From Pseudaquabacterium terrae (GTDB taxonomy: Bacteria > Pseudomonadota > Gammaproteobacteria > Burkholderiales > Burkholderiaceae_C), in NCBI RefSeq assembly GCF_013266755.1, contig NZ_JABRWJ010000003.1, positions 186,001 through 250,000 on the forward strand: a stretch of 64,000 bases of DNA, written 5' to 3'. Below, piece after piece: positions 18,612 to 25,839 of the stretch (the stretch's first letter is position 1; every line of letters begins with the position of its first letter). The translations under genes and the position numbers were made by a program. A model generated the notes under the pieces. It was given only the letters and a program-made list of their open reading frames with translations, searched no databases and had not been told where the DNA came from.

Positions 18612-19778
18612 TCAGCCGCCGGTCGCCGCCTGCGGGCGGACCGAGGTCGTGGTGGCGGCACTCGCGCCGCTCAGAGCGACCAGCGCCGCATCGCGCAGCT
18701 TGAACGAGCCCGAGGTCGCGACCTGCTCGCCGGGCGCCAGGCCGCGCACGATCAGCACCTCGTCGCCGAGCACCGCACCGACCTGCACGCTGCGCAGCTG
18801 CGCGCGCAGCGCCTTGTCCGGCGCCGCGGCAAGCACGAACACGTGGTCGCCGCCCGGACCCTTGCGCACCGCGGCGGCGGGCACCGCGACCGCCTGCGCC
18901 GCCGCGCCGACGCTGACGCCGACGCGCACCGACGAGCCCGGCGCGGGCATTCCAGACTGTGGCAGTGCCGCTGCGCTGGCCGCGTCCTTCGGCAGTTGGA
19001 AGCGCGCGCGCACGGTGCTGTTGCGCGTCGACGGGTCGACGCGCGCGTCCAGCGCCACGACCTTCGCGGCGATCGGCAGCTGGCCCGCGTCGGCACCGGC
19101 GAAGACGTCGATCCGGTCACCGGGCTTCAGCGCCGCGGCCACCGCCTGCGGCACCGCGAAGTCGACGTGCAGCGCGTCGTCGACGCTCTGCAGCGTGGTG
19201 ATCGGGGTGCCCGCGTCGAGGTACTGGCCGGGGTGCACGTCGGCGATGCCGATGCGGGCGCGGAACGGCACGCGGATCGTCTTGCGCTCGATCACCGCCC
19301 GCGTGCGGGCGATCTGCGCCGCCGCGACCTCGCGCTCGGCACGCGCCCTGTCGACCTCGATCTCGGAGGTGGCGTTGTGCTCGCGCAGCCGCTCCAGCCG
19401 CTGCAAGCTGGTGGTGGCGAGCGCCAGCTGGGCCTGCTGCGCCGACAGGTCCGCCAGCTCGACCGCGACGTCGAGCGCGACCAGCACGGCGCCGGCCTCG
19501 ACGATCGCGCCCGGCTGCAGGTTCACCTGGCGCACGGTGCCGGCCAGCTCGTTGCGCAAGGTCACCGAGCGCAGCGCCAGCACGGTGCCGATGGCGGTGG
19601 TGGCGGCGCGGTGCTCGCGCGCCGCGGCGGTGGCCGCGGTCACCGCTTCGGCCGGTTCGGGGTGGCCGGCCGCGGCTGCCTGCGAAGCCTCGGCCGCGTT
19701 GTATTTCCAGGCGGCGAGCGCGCCGCCGATGCCGAGCAAGGCCGTGAGCAGCACGGCCGACTTGATCACGCGATTCAC
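18612..19778 (-). CDS. RND efflux periplasmic adaptor (membrane fusion protein)
   Basis: A 388-residue membrane-fusion protein: an N-terminal membrane anchor (VIKSAVLLTALLGIGGALAAW), a lipoyl-like hairpin (RNELAGTVRQVNLQPGAIVEAGAVLVALD), a helical hairpin, and a beta-barrel region (IRVPFRARIGIADVHPGQYLDAGTPITTLQ). GTG at 19778 is the likely start, with GAGGAAC upstream; the next in-frame start candidate, TTG at 19814, would overlap the operator region. It is the first gene of the pump operon, 13 bases ahead of the permease, and lies just downstream of two TetR-type operators. Confidence 0.93.
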   Translation of the reverse strand: MNRVIKSAVLLTALLGIGGALAAWKYNAAEASQAAAAGHPEPAEAVTAATAAAREHRAATTAIGTVLALRSVTLRNELAGTVRQVNLQPGAIVEAGAVLVALDVAVELADLSAQQAQLALATTSLQRLERLREHNATSEIEVDRARAEREVAAAQIARTRAVIERKTIRVPFRARIGIADVHPGQYLDAGTPITTLQSVDDALHVDFAVPQAVAAALKPGDRIDVFAGADAGQLPIAAKVVALDARVDPSTRNSTVRARFQLPKDAASAAALPQSGMPAPGSSVRVGVSVGAAAQAVAVPAAAVRKGPGGDHVFVLAAAPDKALRAQLRSVQVGAVLGDEVLIVRGLAPGEQVATSGSFKLRDAALVALSGASAATTTSVRPQAATGG

Positions 19779-19814
19779 GGGCTGTTCCTCGTGGTGGGTG
19801 GACGGACGAAACAA

Positions 19815-19834
19815 TACCGTCCAGCCGGTCGGTC
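19815..19834. promoter_or_regulatory. TetR-type operator O1 upstream of the pump operon
   Basis: The 20-bp site TACCGTCC-AGCC-GGTCGGTC has half sites ACCGTCC and, on the other strand, ACCGACC. It matches the sites at 19838 and 21554 and starts 37 bases upstream of the adaptor GTG. It is likely bound by the TetR protein encoded at 20726-21463 (inference from the shared motif). Confidence 0.7.
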
Positions 19835-19837
19835 GTC

Positions 19838-19857
19838 AACCGTCCAGACGGTCTGTT
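19838..19857. promoter_or_regulatory. TetR-type operator O2 upstream of the pump operon
   Basis: AACCGTCC-AGAC-GGTCTGTT is a second copy of the same dyad, with 6 of 8 positions matched between arms. Its centre is 23 bp from that of O1, about two helical turns, which would allow two dimers to sit on the same DNA face. Confidence 0.7.
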
Positions 19858-20008
19858 TTCAATTCCAACCGATGATTGCTGCCAGCCGCTGACAAGCGGG
19901 CAGCGCCGAGGGGCGCGGATCGGGAAGTCAAGACGAAAGTGGCGCCGCGCGATGAAGCGCGGCGCCACGGGAGGAAAGACGCGGGGCTCGCGGCCGCCGC
20001 GTCGAAGA

Positions 20009-20611
20009 TCAGCCGATGCGCGTGATCTTCGTGCCTTCCAGCGACAGGTTCGCCATCAGGCCCATGTTGGTCATCGCGAAGGCGACGATCGGTGCGCGGG
20101 CGGAATTGATGTCGATCTCGCCATTGGCGCCGATCTTCAGCAGCGCGACCGAGGCGTCGGCGCCGATCGACCAGCCCTTGCTGTCCTGGAAGCGGCGCAA
20201 CGATTCGTCGCTCATGAACAGGAACACCAGCGCCTTCGATTGCGCGCCGGCCTGCAAGCCGACCGAGGCACTGGTCGTGCGGTAGTAGCCGGCGTGGCGA
20301 CCCTTGACGCGCAGCTCGCCGTTGCCGATCTCGCCGCCGACCACCAGGCCGGCCGACATCGCGCGCGGGAACACCAGCACGCCGACGGCGCCGTCCACCA
20401 GCTCGCGGCTGCGTGGCGCCGTCGCGTACAGGCGGTTCAGGCTGTCGGTGTAGCCCTCGGCCAGGTCGCGCCGCTGTTCGGCACTCAGTGGCGAGAGGCC
20501 GACGGCTGCGCTCGGGGTCGGTGCCGAGGTCACGTTCGCAGTAGTCGTGCATCCGGCCGCCAGTGCGCTGATCACCACGGCGATGCTCGTCAGCCCAGTT
20601 TTGATATTCAT
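20009..20611 (-). CDS. SYLF-domain (Ysc84-like) lipoprotein
   Basis: A 200-residue lipoprotein: signal ISALAAGC with lipidated Cys21, then a SYLF domain with RLYATAPRSRELVDGAVGVLVFPRAMSAGLVVGGEIGNGELRVKG and ALVFLFMSDESLRRFQDSKGWSIGADASVALLKIG. SYLF proteins bind phospholipids in eukaryotes; the bacterial ones are envelope proteins of unclear role, often called lipid-binding YSC84/RD. AAGGAG precedes the ATG at 20611. The gene lies between the efflux adaptor and the TetR gene on the same strand. Whether it belongs to the efflux regulon is open. Confidence 0.88.
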   Translation of the reverse strand: MNIKTGLTSIAVVISALAAGCTTTANVTSAPTPSAAVGLSPLSAEQRRDLAEGYTDSLNRLYATAPRSRELVDGAVGVLVFPRAMSAGLVVGGEIGNGELRVKGRHAGYYRTTSASVGLQAGAQSKALVFLFMSDESLRRFQDSKGWSIGADASVALLKIGANGEIDINSARAPIVAFAMTNMGLMANLSLEGTKITRIG

Positions 20612-20725
20612 TGCAAGCTCCTTGGGTAGGGGCTCGCAACGCGGCAATCGCGGTTCCCGGAACCGGCGCAAATGGGCCGTCCTACAAGTCGACGCGACGA
20701 CGGACTACAGGGCGGCGGCGTGCTG

Positions 20726-21463
20726 TTAGCGACGTCGCGCTGCGGCGGGCGCTTTTCGGGCACTGGCGGGCTTGGCTGGCGCTGCCCCGGGCTTGGCCGG
20801 CGAGGTCCCGGGCTTGCCCGCGGCCCCGCGCTTGCGTGACGCGTTGGCGTGCCCGCGTGCCGGCTTCGCATCGTCGAGGATCTTCTCGAGCGCCTTGCGC
20901 ACGCGCACGATCATCGCCTGGTCGACAGGCACCAGGCCGAGCACCCAGTACAGCCACAGGCCATCGACCGCGGCGACGACGACGTCACCGATGCCCTCGG
21001 GCAGCTCGTCGTCGGCGACGCGGCGGTGCAGCTCGGCGTAGGCCTCGCGCATCGGCTCGAGCAGCTGCGGGTTGTGCGCCAGCGCCGAGAAGGTCGCGGC
21101 CGAGCCGCGCTGGCAGCTCACGCACCACTCGTGCATGTCGCGCAGGTTGGCCGCGAGCAAGCCGCGCGCCATGCGGCCCGGGCCGGCCGGCACCTGCTCG
21201 TAAGCCTCGGCGTTGTGGGCGCGGATGTTGCCCGCGGTGCGCACCACCAGCGCCTCGACCAGCCGGTCCTTGTTCGGAAAGTGGTGCAGCAATCCGCCCT
21301 TGCTGACCTTGGCTTCGGCCGCGACCGCGTCGAGCGTCAGGCTGGCGATGCCGTCGCGCACGATGACGGCTTCGGCCGCATCGAGCAGCGCATCGAGGCG
21401 CGTCGCGCCGATATCGGGGCTGGCGGGCGGGACCAGCGGTCCGCCGAACGGGCTGGGAGGCAT
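20726..21463 (-). CDS. TetR/AcrR-family regulator with a Lys/Ala/Pro-rich C-terminal tail
   Basis: A 245-residue regulator. The N-terminal TetR helix-turn-helix spans about 20-70 (ALLDAAEAVIVRDGIASLTLDAVAAEAKVSKGGLLHHFPNKDRLVEAL), followed by a ligand-binding domain with WCVSCQRGSAATFSALA. After residue ~200 comes a disordered basic tail rich in AKP and RK steps, unusual for the family and resembling histone-H1-like tails. Its own promoter region carries a 20-bp operator at 21554 identical in plan to two sites before the efflux operon, so it probably represses both itself and the pump. A structured repeat (21463-21540) abuts its start codon. Confidence 0.93.
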   Translation of the reverse strand: MPPSPFGGPLVPPASPDIGATRLDALLDAAEAVIVRDGIASLTLDAVAAEAKVSKGGLLHHFPNKDRLVEALVVRTAGNIRAHNAEAYEQVPAGPGRMARGLLAANLRDMHEWCVSCQRGSAATFSALAHNPQLLEPMREAYAELHRRVADDELPEGIGDVVVAAVDGLWLYWVLGLVPVDQAMIVRVRKALEKILDDAKPARGHANASRKRGAAGKPGTSPAKPGAAPAKPASARKAPAAARRR

Positions 21464-21540
21464 CAGGACCGCCCGGCCGTTCCGAAGGTCCTGAGCGCCC
21501 CCTTGGGGGGCTGCGAACGAAGTGAGCTTGGGGGCACCAT
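21463..21540 (-). repeat. Structured leader element, copy A (before the TetR gene)
   Basis: Read on the minus strand this ~78-bp element contains CCCCCAAGCTCACTTCGTTCGC, a GCCCCC-CAA-GGGGGC hairpin, then TCAGGACC-N16-GGTCCTGA, an 8-bp perfect stem whose last base is the A of the TetR ATG. A second copy lies at 62293-62370 with a different but equally complementary terminal stem. There is no Shine-Dalgarno sequence between the element and the ATG. Confidence 0.75.
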
Positions 21541-21553
21541 GGGGGCGGAGACT

Positions 21554-21573
21554 AACCGTCCAGTCGGTCGGTT
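21554..21573. promoter_or_regulatory. TetR-type operator O3 upstream of the TetR gene
   Basis: AACCGTCC-AGTC-GGTCGGTT is the most symmetrical of the three sites: 7 of 8 positions are matched between arms (AACCGTCC against AACCGACC). It lies about 90 bp upstream of the TetR start, beyond the structured leader element, suggesting autoregulation. Confidence 0.75.
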
Positions 21574-21641
21574 GTCAACCGGGCGCGCTCCAGGAACACC
21601 GTTTGCCGCGAATTCGGGGCCACCACTGCAGGAGACATCTC

Positions 21642-21860
21642 ATGTCGGACAACAAGGACAAGACAGGCGGCCAGGATCGCAAGCGCATCAATGTCAACCA
21701 GGACTACGAGCTCGCAGACTGGGCGAAGAAGTTCGGTGTCACGAAGGAAGAGCTCAAGGCGGCCGTCAAGGCCGCCGGCGACAGCGCCGACAAGGTCGAG
21801 CAGCACCTGAAGTCTTCCCGCGGGAAGGGCAGCGACAGCGACAAGCCGTCGCGCGGCTGA
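21642..21860 (+). CDS. DUF3606-family small protein
   Basis: A 72-residue hydrophilic protein: RKRINVNQDYELADWAKKFGVTKEELKAAVKAAGDSADKVEQHL matches the DUF3606 pattern of a short helical domain that resembles a minimal helix-turn-helix. The N- and C-terminal ends are charged and disordered. GGAGA precedes the ATG at 21642. Function is unknown; relatives are widespread small proteins in Proteobacteria. It is divergent from the TetR gene, but the operator at 21554 is about 70 bp upstream of this start, so co-control by TetR is possible. Confidence 0.8.
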   Translation: MSDNKDKTGGQDRKRINVNQDYELADWAKKFGVTKEELKAAVKAAGDSADKVEQHLKSSRGKGSDSDKPSRG

Positions 21861-21906
21861 CATGGCGTCGCCGTGCCCGCGCGGGGCACGGCGAAGCCGA
21901 CTCGCA

Positions 21907-23349
21907 TCAGTGGAGGTTGAGCCCCGGGACCGGCGTGGGCACCAGCACCTTCGTGACGAACTCGCCGAGTCCCAGCACGCCAAGCTGGTTCGCGCCGCAG
22001 GCCCAGACCGTGCCGTCCGTTCGAACCAGCAGCGTGCCGCGGCTGCTCACCGCAGCCACGTCTGTCACGGCATCGAGACCGGGCACTCGTGTCGGCGGCT
22101 CGATGGCCGTGTCGGTGCCCAGGCAGAGCTTGCCGGCGTTGTGACCCCAGCCGGACACGCCGCCGTCCCGATGGACCACGATCGATTGCAGGGCGCCTGC
22201 GGACATGGCCACGACGTCGGCAATACCCGGCACCGGGGCGGGCACGCTCGACTGCGTGGTCGCCGTGCTCAGCCCCAATTGGCCGGCGTTGTTGCGCCCC
22301 CAGCTCCACACCGTGCCGTCCTGCTTGAGCGCCAGTACGTGCTGGGCGCCGCCGGCGATCCCGATCACGCCATCGAGCCCCGGGATCTGCACCGGCTGCG
22401 CACCGGTGGTCGCGCCCGCCGCCACGGCGCCAGCGCCCAGGCCGTACTCGTTCAAACCCCAGAACCACACACTGCCATCGGCGCGGACGATGAAGATCGC
22501 CTGCTGGGTATGGGCGACGTCGACCGCATCGTTGAAGCTGCCCATTCGCACGGCCTTGTTGGTCGCGTCCGACGGCATGCCCGTGGCGCTCATGCCCCAG
22601 CGCCAGACGCTGCCATCCGATCGAATGACGGCCTGCCGCGTATCGGCTGACGACAGGTGCACGGCGGCACTGGTCACCGTGACGGGACCGAAGGACAGCT
22701 GCTCGCCGAGGAAGCTCCCGTTGCCCAGCGTCCCGCCCGAGTTCGATCCGGCAGCGAGCACCGTGCCCTGGCTGCCGATCACGCTGCTGTGGCCGACGCC
22801 CAGCACCACGCCGATCGCCGTTCCGGGTCCCATCACCTGCTTCGGCAACCACTGCGTCGCGCCCTTGGCCGTGCCGTCTCCGAACTGCCCGGACAAGTTG
22901 CTGCCCCAGGTCCAGATCGAGCCATCGGCCTTGATGGCCATGCTGCTCAGCGCGTTGTAGCCACCGGCGATGCGTGGTGTGCGGCGCGGGCCGGTGGTGC
23001 ACGAGGCCGGATACACCAGGCACGCGAAGGCGGCCAGCTCACCGACGTAAGCCGGAACGGTGGCACTGCCCGCGATCGGTCCGAGGATCCACACGCCGGT
23101 GCCCGCGACGCCGACGCAGTTGCCGGTCTCCGGGTAGCAGCGGTAGACGTAAGGCGCCAAGCTCTGGTTGGCCTGGTGCGAAGGGAAGTAACCCGCGTAG
23201 GCCTCTTCGGCCCAATCGAACAGCGCTGTGGCGTCGGGCACCCGCGGTGCCGCGATCACCGCTTCGAGAGCGCCACCGAGGAGCAGCGTCGCCAGCAGGC
23301 GTCGAAGTGCCCTCGAGCCGGCGCGAATGCGAGCGCCTTGATCGTGCAT
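21907..23349 (-). CDS. Exported RCC1-repeat (beta-propeller) protein
   Basis: A 480-residue secreted protein. A signal peptide (RRLLATLLLGGALEAVIAA) is followed by an N-terminal module, ALFDWAEEAYAGYFPSHQANQSLAPYVYRCYPETGNCVGVAGTGVWILGP, and then about six RCC1 repeats with the signature DGSIWTWGSNLSGQFGDG / DGTVWSWGRNNAGQLGL. RCC1 repeats fold as a seven-bladed propeller and bind proteins or ligands; in bacteria the role is mostly unknown. The start at 23349 places the signal peptide correctly; an ATG at 23385 is an alternative. It is encoded alone, convergent with the DUF3606 gene. Confidence 0.88.
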   Translation of the reverse strand: MHDQGARIRAGSRALRRLLATLLLGGALEAVIAAPRVPDATALFDWAEEAYAGYFPSHQANQSLAPYVYRCYPETGNCVGVAGTGVWILGPIAGSATVPAYVGELAAFACLVYPASCTTGPRRTPRIAGGYNALSSMAIKADGSIWTWGSNLSGQFGDGTAKGATQWLPKQVMGPGTAIGVVLGVGHSSVIGSQGTVLAAGSNSGGTLGNGSFLGEQLSFGPVTVTSAAVHLSSADTRQAVIRSDGSVWRWGMSATGMPSDATNKAVRMGSFNDAVDVAHTQQAIFIVRADGSVWFWGLNEYGLGAGAVAAGATTGAQPVQIPGLDGVIGIAGGAQHVLALKQDGTVWSWGRNNAGQLGLSTATTQSSVPAPVPGIADVVAMSAGALQSIVVHRDGGVSGWGHNAGKLCLGTDTAIEPPTRVPGLDAVTDVAAVSSRGTLLVRTDGTVWACGANQLGVLGLGEFVTKVLVPTPVPGLNLH

Positions 23350-23410
23350 GGCGGATCCCGTTGCGGAAGTCTCGAGGGAGCGCATTGTGATCCCGACCGG
23401 CGCAGGTCGG

Positions 23411-23773
23411 TCAGCCGCCCGAGCGCTTCACCGCCCACCCCGCCTGCTGCAGAAAAGCGACCACGCGATCGCAGTGGTCGCCCTGCAGCTCGATCACGCC
23501 GTCCTTCACGGTGCCGCCGGATCCGCAGGCGGTGCGCAGTTGTTTGCCCAGGGTCGCCAGCGCCGCGGCGTCGCCTTCGACGCCGCGAACGACGGTGACG
23601 GTCTTGCCGCCGCGGCCCTTGGATTCGCGCCCGACGCGGACAATGCCGTCACCGCGCCGGACCGCCGCAGCCTGTGCGCTGCAGACGCAGTCGCCAATCG
23701 GCTTGCGGCAGGCGGGGCACATGCGGCCGCCTTCGGTGGAGTAGACGAGCCCGCCCGATCCGGTCTTGCGCAT
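23411..23773 (-). CDS. yciH: YciH/Sui1-family translation factor
   Basis: A 120-residue protein with a C-terminal SUI1 domain (GKTVTVVRGVEGDAAALATLGKQLRTACGSGGTVKDGVIELQGDHCDRVVAFLQQAGW), the eIF1-like fold. The N-terminus has a Cys-containing segment, MCPACRKPIGDCVCS, that could bind zinc; in other bacterial YciH proteins this part is similar. Bacterial YciH influences the fidelity of translation initiation and stress responses, but its role is debated. It lies 1 base downstream of the DMT exporter gene's stop codon, so the two are likely co-transcribed. Confidence 0.92.
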   Translation of the reverse strand: MRKTGSGGLVYSTEGGRMCPACRKPIGDCVCSAQAAAVRRGDGIVRVGRESKGRGGKTVTVVRGVEGDAAALATLGKQLRTACGSGGTVKDGVIELQGDHCDRVVAFLQQAGWAVKRSGG

Positions 23774-23774
23774 G

Positions 23775-24626
23775 TCACTTCAGCCTTGCCAGCCACACGC
23801 CGGCCACCGTCAGCGCCATGCCCAGCAGCGCCGCACCGGTCAGCCGCTCGCCGAACAGGCCCCAGGCGAACAGCGCCGTCGAGGGTGGCACGAGGTAGAA
23901 CAGGCTCGCGCTGTCGACCGCACTGCCGGCGCGGATCAACGCGTTGAGCAGGCTCACCGCGCCGAGCGACAGCACGAAGACCAGCCAGCCGAGCGCGAAG
24001 ACGAACTCTCCCGTCCAGCGCAGCTGCAGCGGCTCGGTCAGCGCGGCGGCCACCGCGGTGGCCAGCGTCGCCGGAATGAACTGCACCACGAGGCCGGTGC
24101 GCCAATCGAACGACGGGCACCAGCGCTTCTGCCACAGCGTGCCGGCGGTGATCGCCAGCAGCGCCAGCACGGCCGCCGGCAGGCCGCCGGCGCCAAAGCC
24201 GGCGTCCAGCTGCCGCGACACCACCAGCGCCACGCCGGCGAAGCCCAGCGCCAGGCCGAACCAGCGCCGGCCACCGAGCCGTTCCCCCATCCAGCCGACT
24301 GCCACCATCGCGGTGAGCAGCGGCTGCAGCCCGACGACGAGGCTGGTGACGCCCGCGGGCAAGCCCTGGCTGATGGCGATGAAGACGCCGCCCAGGTACA
24401 GCCCGTGCACCAGCAGGCCGGCGATGCCGATGCTGGCCCAGGCACGCACACCGCGCGGCCATGGCGCACGCATGACCAGGGCCACCATCGTCATCAGCGC
24501 GATAACAGCCAAATAGCGCAGCACCAGGAACAGCAGCGGCGGCGCGTGCGGCAGGCCGAGCCGCGCGCCGATGAAGCCGGTGGACCACAACAGCACGAAG
24601 AGGAAGGGAATGGCGCGGCGGCCCAT
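23775..24626 (-). CDS. DMT-superfamily (EamA) transporter
   Basis: A 283-residue membrane protein with ten hydrophobic segments in two EamA repeats. The first begins IPFLFVLLWSTGFIGARLGLPHAPPLLFLVLRY and the second near ALLAITAGTLWQKRWCPSFDWRTGLVVQFIPA. Such proteins export amino acids or metabolites. MGRRAIPF at 24626 fits the family start; ATG at 24656 would add ten residues, and neither has a clear ribosome binding site. It sits directly upstream of yciH and is divergent from the serine hydrolase. Substrate unknown. Confidence 0.9.
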   Translation of the reverse strand: MGRRAIPFLFVLLWSTGFIGARLGLPHAPPLLFLVLRYLAVIALMTMVALVMRAPWPRGVRAWASIGIAGLLVHGLYLGGVFIAISQGLPAGVTSLVVGLQPLLTAMVAVGWMGERLGGRRWFGLALGFAGVALVVSRQLDAGFGAGGLPAAVLALLAITAGTLWQKRWCPSFDWRTGLVVQFIPATLATAVAAALTEPLQLRWTGEFVFALGWLVFVLSLGAVSLLNALIRAGSAVDSASLFYLVPPSTALFAWGLFGERLTGAALLGMALTVAGVWLARLK

Positions 24627-24709
24627 GCTGGCAGGGGGATTCGAACGGACCGGCATTGTGCCGGGCCCGCTGCCCGATACAGTGCGGGGCTCCGCCGCCC
24701 TGCCCTGCG

Positions 24710-25795
24710 ATGACGATGCACCAGAAGCTCGAAGCCGCCGCCGCGCTGGCCCAGGCGCACGAAACGCCCTGGCCGCGCGACCCCGCCGCCGCGCCGGCGC
24801 CCGGCCAGCAACCGTGGGGCGTGCACCACGACGACCCGCCGCCGTACAACCGGCTGTTCGGCCCGGTGCACGCGCGCGGACCGCAGTCCGGCGTGGTCTG
24901 GCAGCACGGCCGCGAGCGCTTCGCCTGGGGCGAGCCCGAGCGCGCCGACCTGACCTTCAGCGTCGCCAAGACCTACCTCGCGCTCTTGGCCGGCGTGGCC
25001 GAGGCGCAGGGCCTGCTGCCCGATCTGGACCGGCCGGTGCACCGGCAACTGCCCGGCATCGGCTTCGACGACAGCGCGCACAACCGCGCCGTCACCTGGG
25101 CCCAGCTGCTGACGCAGACCAGCGAATGGGAAGGCAGCTGCTTCGGCCTGCCCGACACGGTGGATCGCTGGCGCAAGGTGGCGCAGGACCCGCGCGCGGC
25201 CGGCGGCCCGAAGGGCGGCGCGCGGCCGCTGCAATCGCCCGGCAGCTACTGGGAATACAACGACGTGCGCATCAACCAGCTGGCGCTGGCGCTGCTGCAC
25301 CTGTTCCGCGCGCCGTTGCCCGCGGTGTTCCTCGACCAGATGCTGCACGCGGCCGGTGGCGGCGCGGGCTTCGCATGGCGCGGTTATGACGACGCATGGA
25401 TCGACCTGCCTGGCGTCGGCCGCGTGCAGTCGGTGCCCGGCGGCTCGCACTGGGGCGGCGGCGTCTCGATCAGCGCGCGCGACCAGGCCCGCATCGGCCA
25501 GTGCATGCTCGAGCTGCAGCGTGGCCGGCGCAGCGGGCCGATCCGCGCCAGCTGGATCGACGCGATGGCCGAGCCTTCGCCGGTGGCGCCGTTCTACGGC
25601 CGGCTGGTGTGGCTGAACCGCGGCGGCCGCAACTTTCCCGGTGCGTCGGAGCGGGCGATGATGATGCTCGGCGCCGGCGGGCACACGGTGTGGGTCGATC
25701 CGGTGCTCGATGCGGTGGTGGTGCTGCGCTGGCTCGATGCGGCGTCGGCTCCGGCGGTGATCCGGCAGATCGCTGCCGCCTTGCAGGACGGCTGA
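24710..25795 (+). CDS. Beta-lactamase-fold serine hydrolase
   Basis: A 361-residue protein of the beta-lactamase/DD-peptidase superfamily. The nucleophile motif SxxK is S84-V-A-K87 in LTFSVAKTYLALL, and the second motif (YxN-like) is in YWEYNDVRINQLAL. A third motif is less clear, near LGAGGHTVWVDPVLDAVVVLRWL, where H-T-V may replace KTG. No signal peptide is visible, so it is probably cytoplasmic and more like an esterase or 6-aminohexanoate-dimer hydrolase-type enzyme than a peptidoglycan enzyme. It is followed at 45 bp by an MFS gene. Substrate unknown. Confidence 0.87.
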   Translation: MTMHQKLEAAAALAQAHETPWPRDPAAAPAPGQQPWGVHHDDPPPYNRLFGPVHARGPQSGVVWQHGRERFAWGEPERADLTFSVAKTYLALLAGVAEAQGLLPDLDRPVHRQLPGIGFDDSAHNRAVTWAQLLTQTSEWEGSCFGLPDTVDRWRKVAQDPRAAGGPKGGARPLQSPGSYWEYNDVRINQLALALLHLFRAPLPAVFLDQMLHAAGGGAGFAWRGYDDAWIDLPGVGRVQSVPGGSHWGGGVSISARDQARIGQCMLELQRGRRSGPIRASWIDAMAEPSPVAPFYGRLVWLNRGGRNFPGASERAMMMLGAGGHTVWVDPVLDAVVVLRWLDAASAPAVIRQIAAALQDG

Positions 25796-25839
25796 GCGGC
25801 CAGGCTGAGTACCATGCCGGCGGCCGACGCACCGCGTTC

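Noticed and set aside
24627-24648. A tRNA 3'-like string (minus strand TTCGAATCCCCCTGCCAGC)
   Set aside because: It resembles a T-loop and acceptor end, but no 5' acceptor, D-arm or anticodon arm is found upstream and the T-stem does not pair. It is probably chance or an old fragment.
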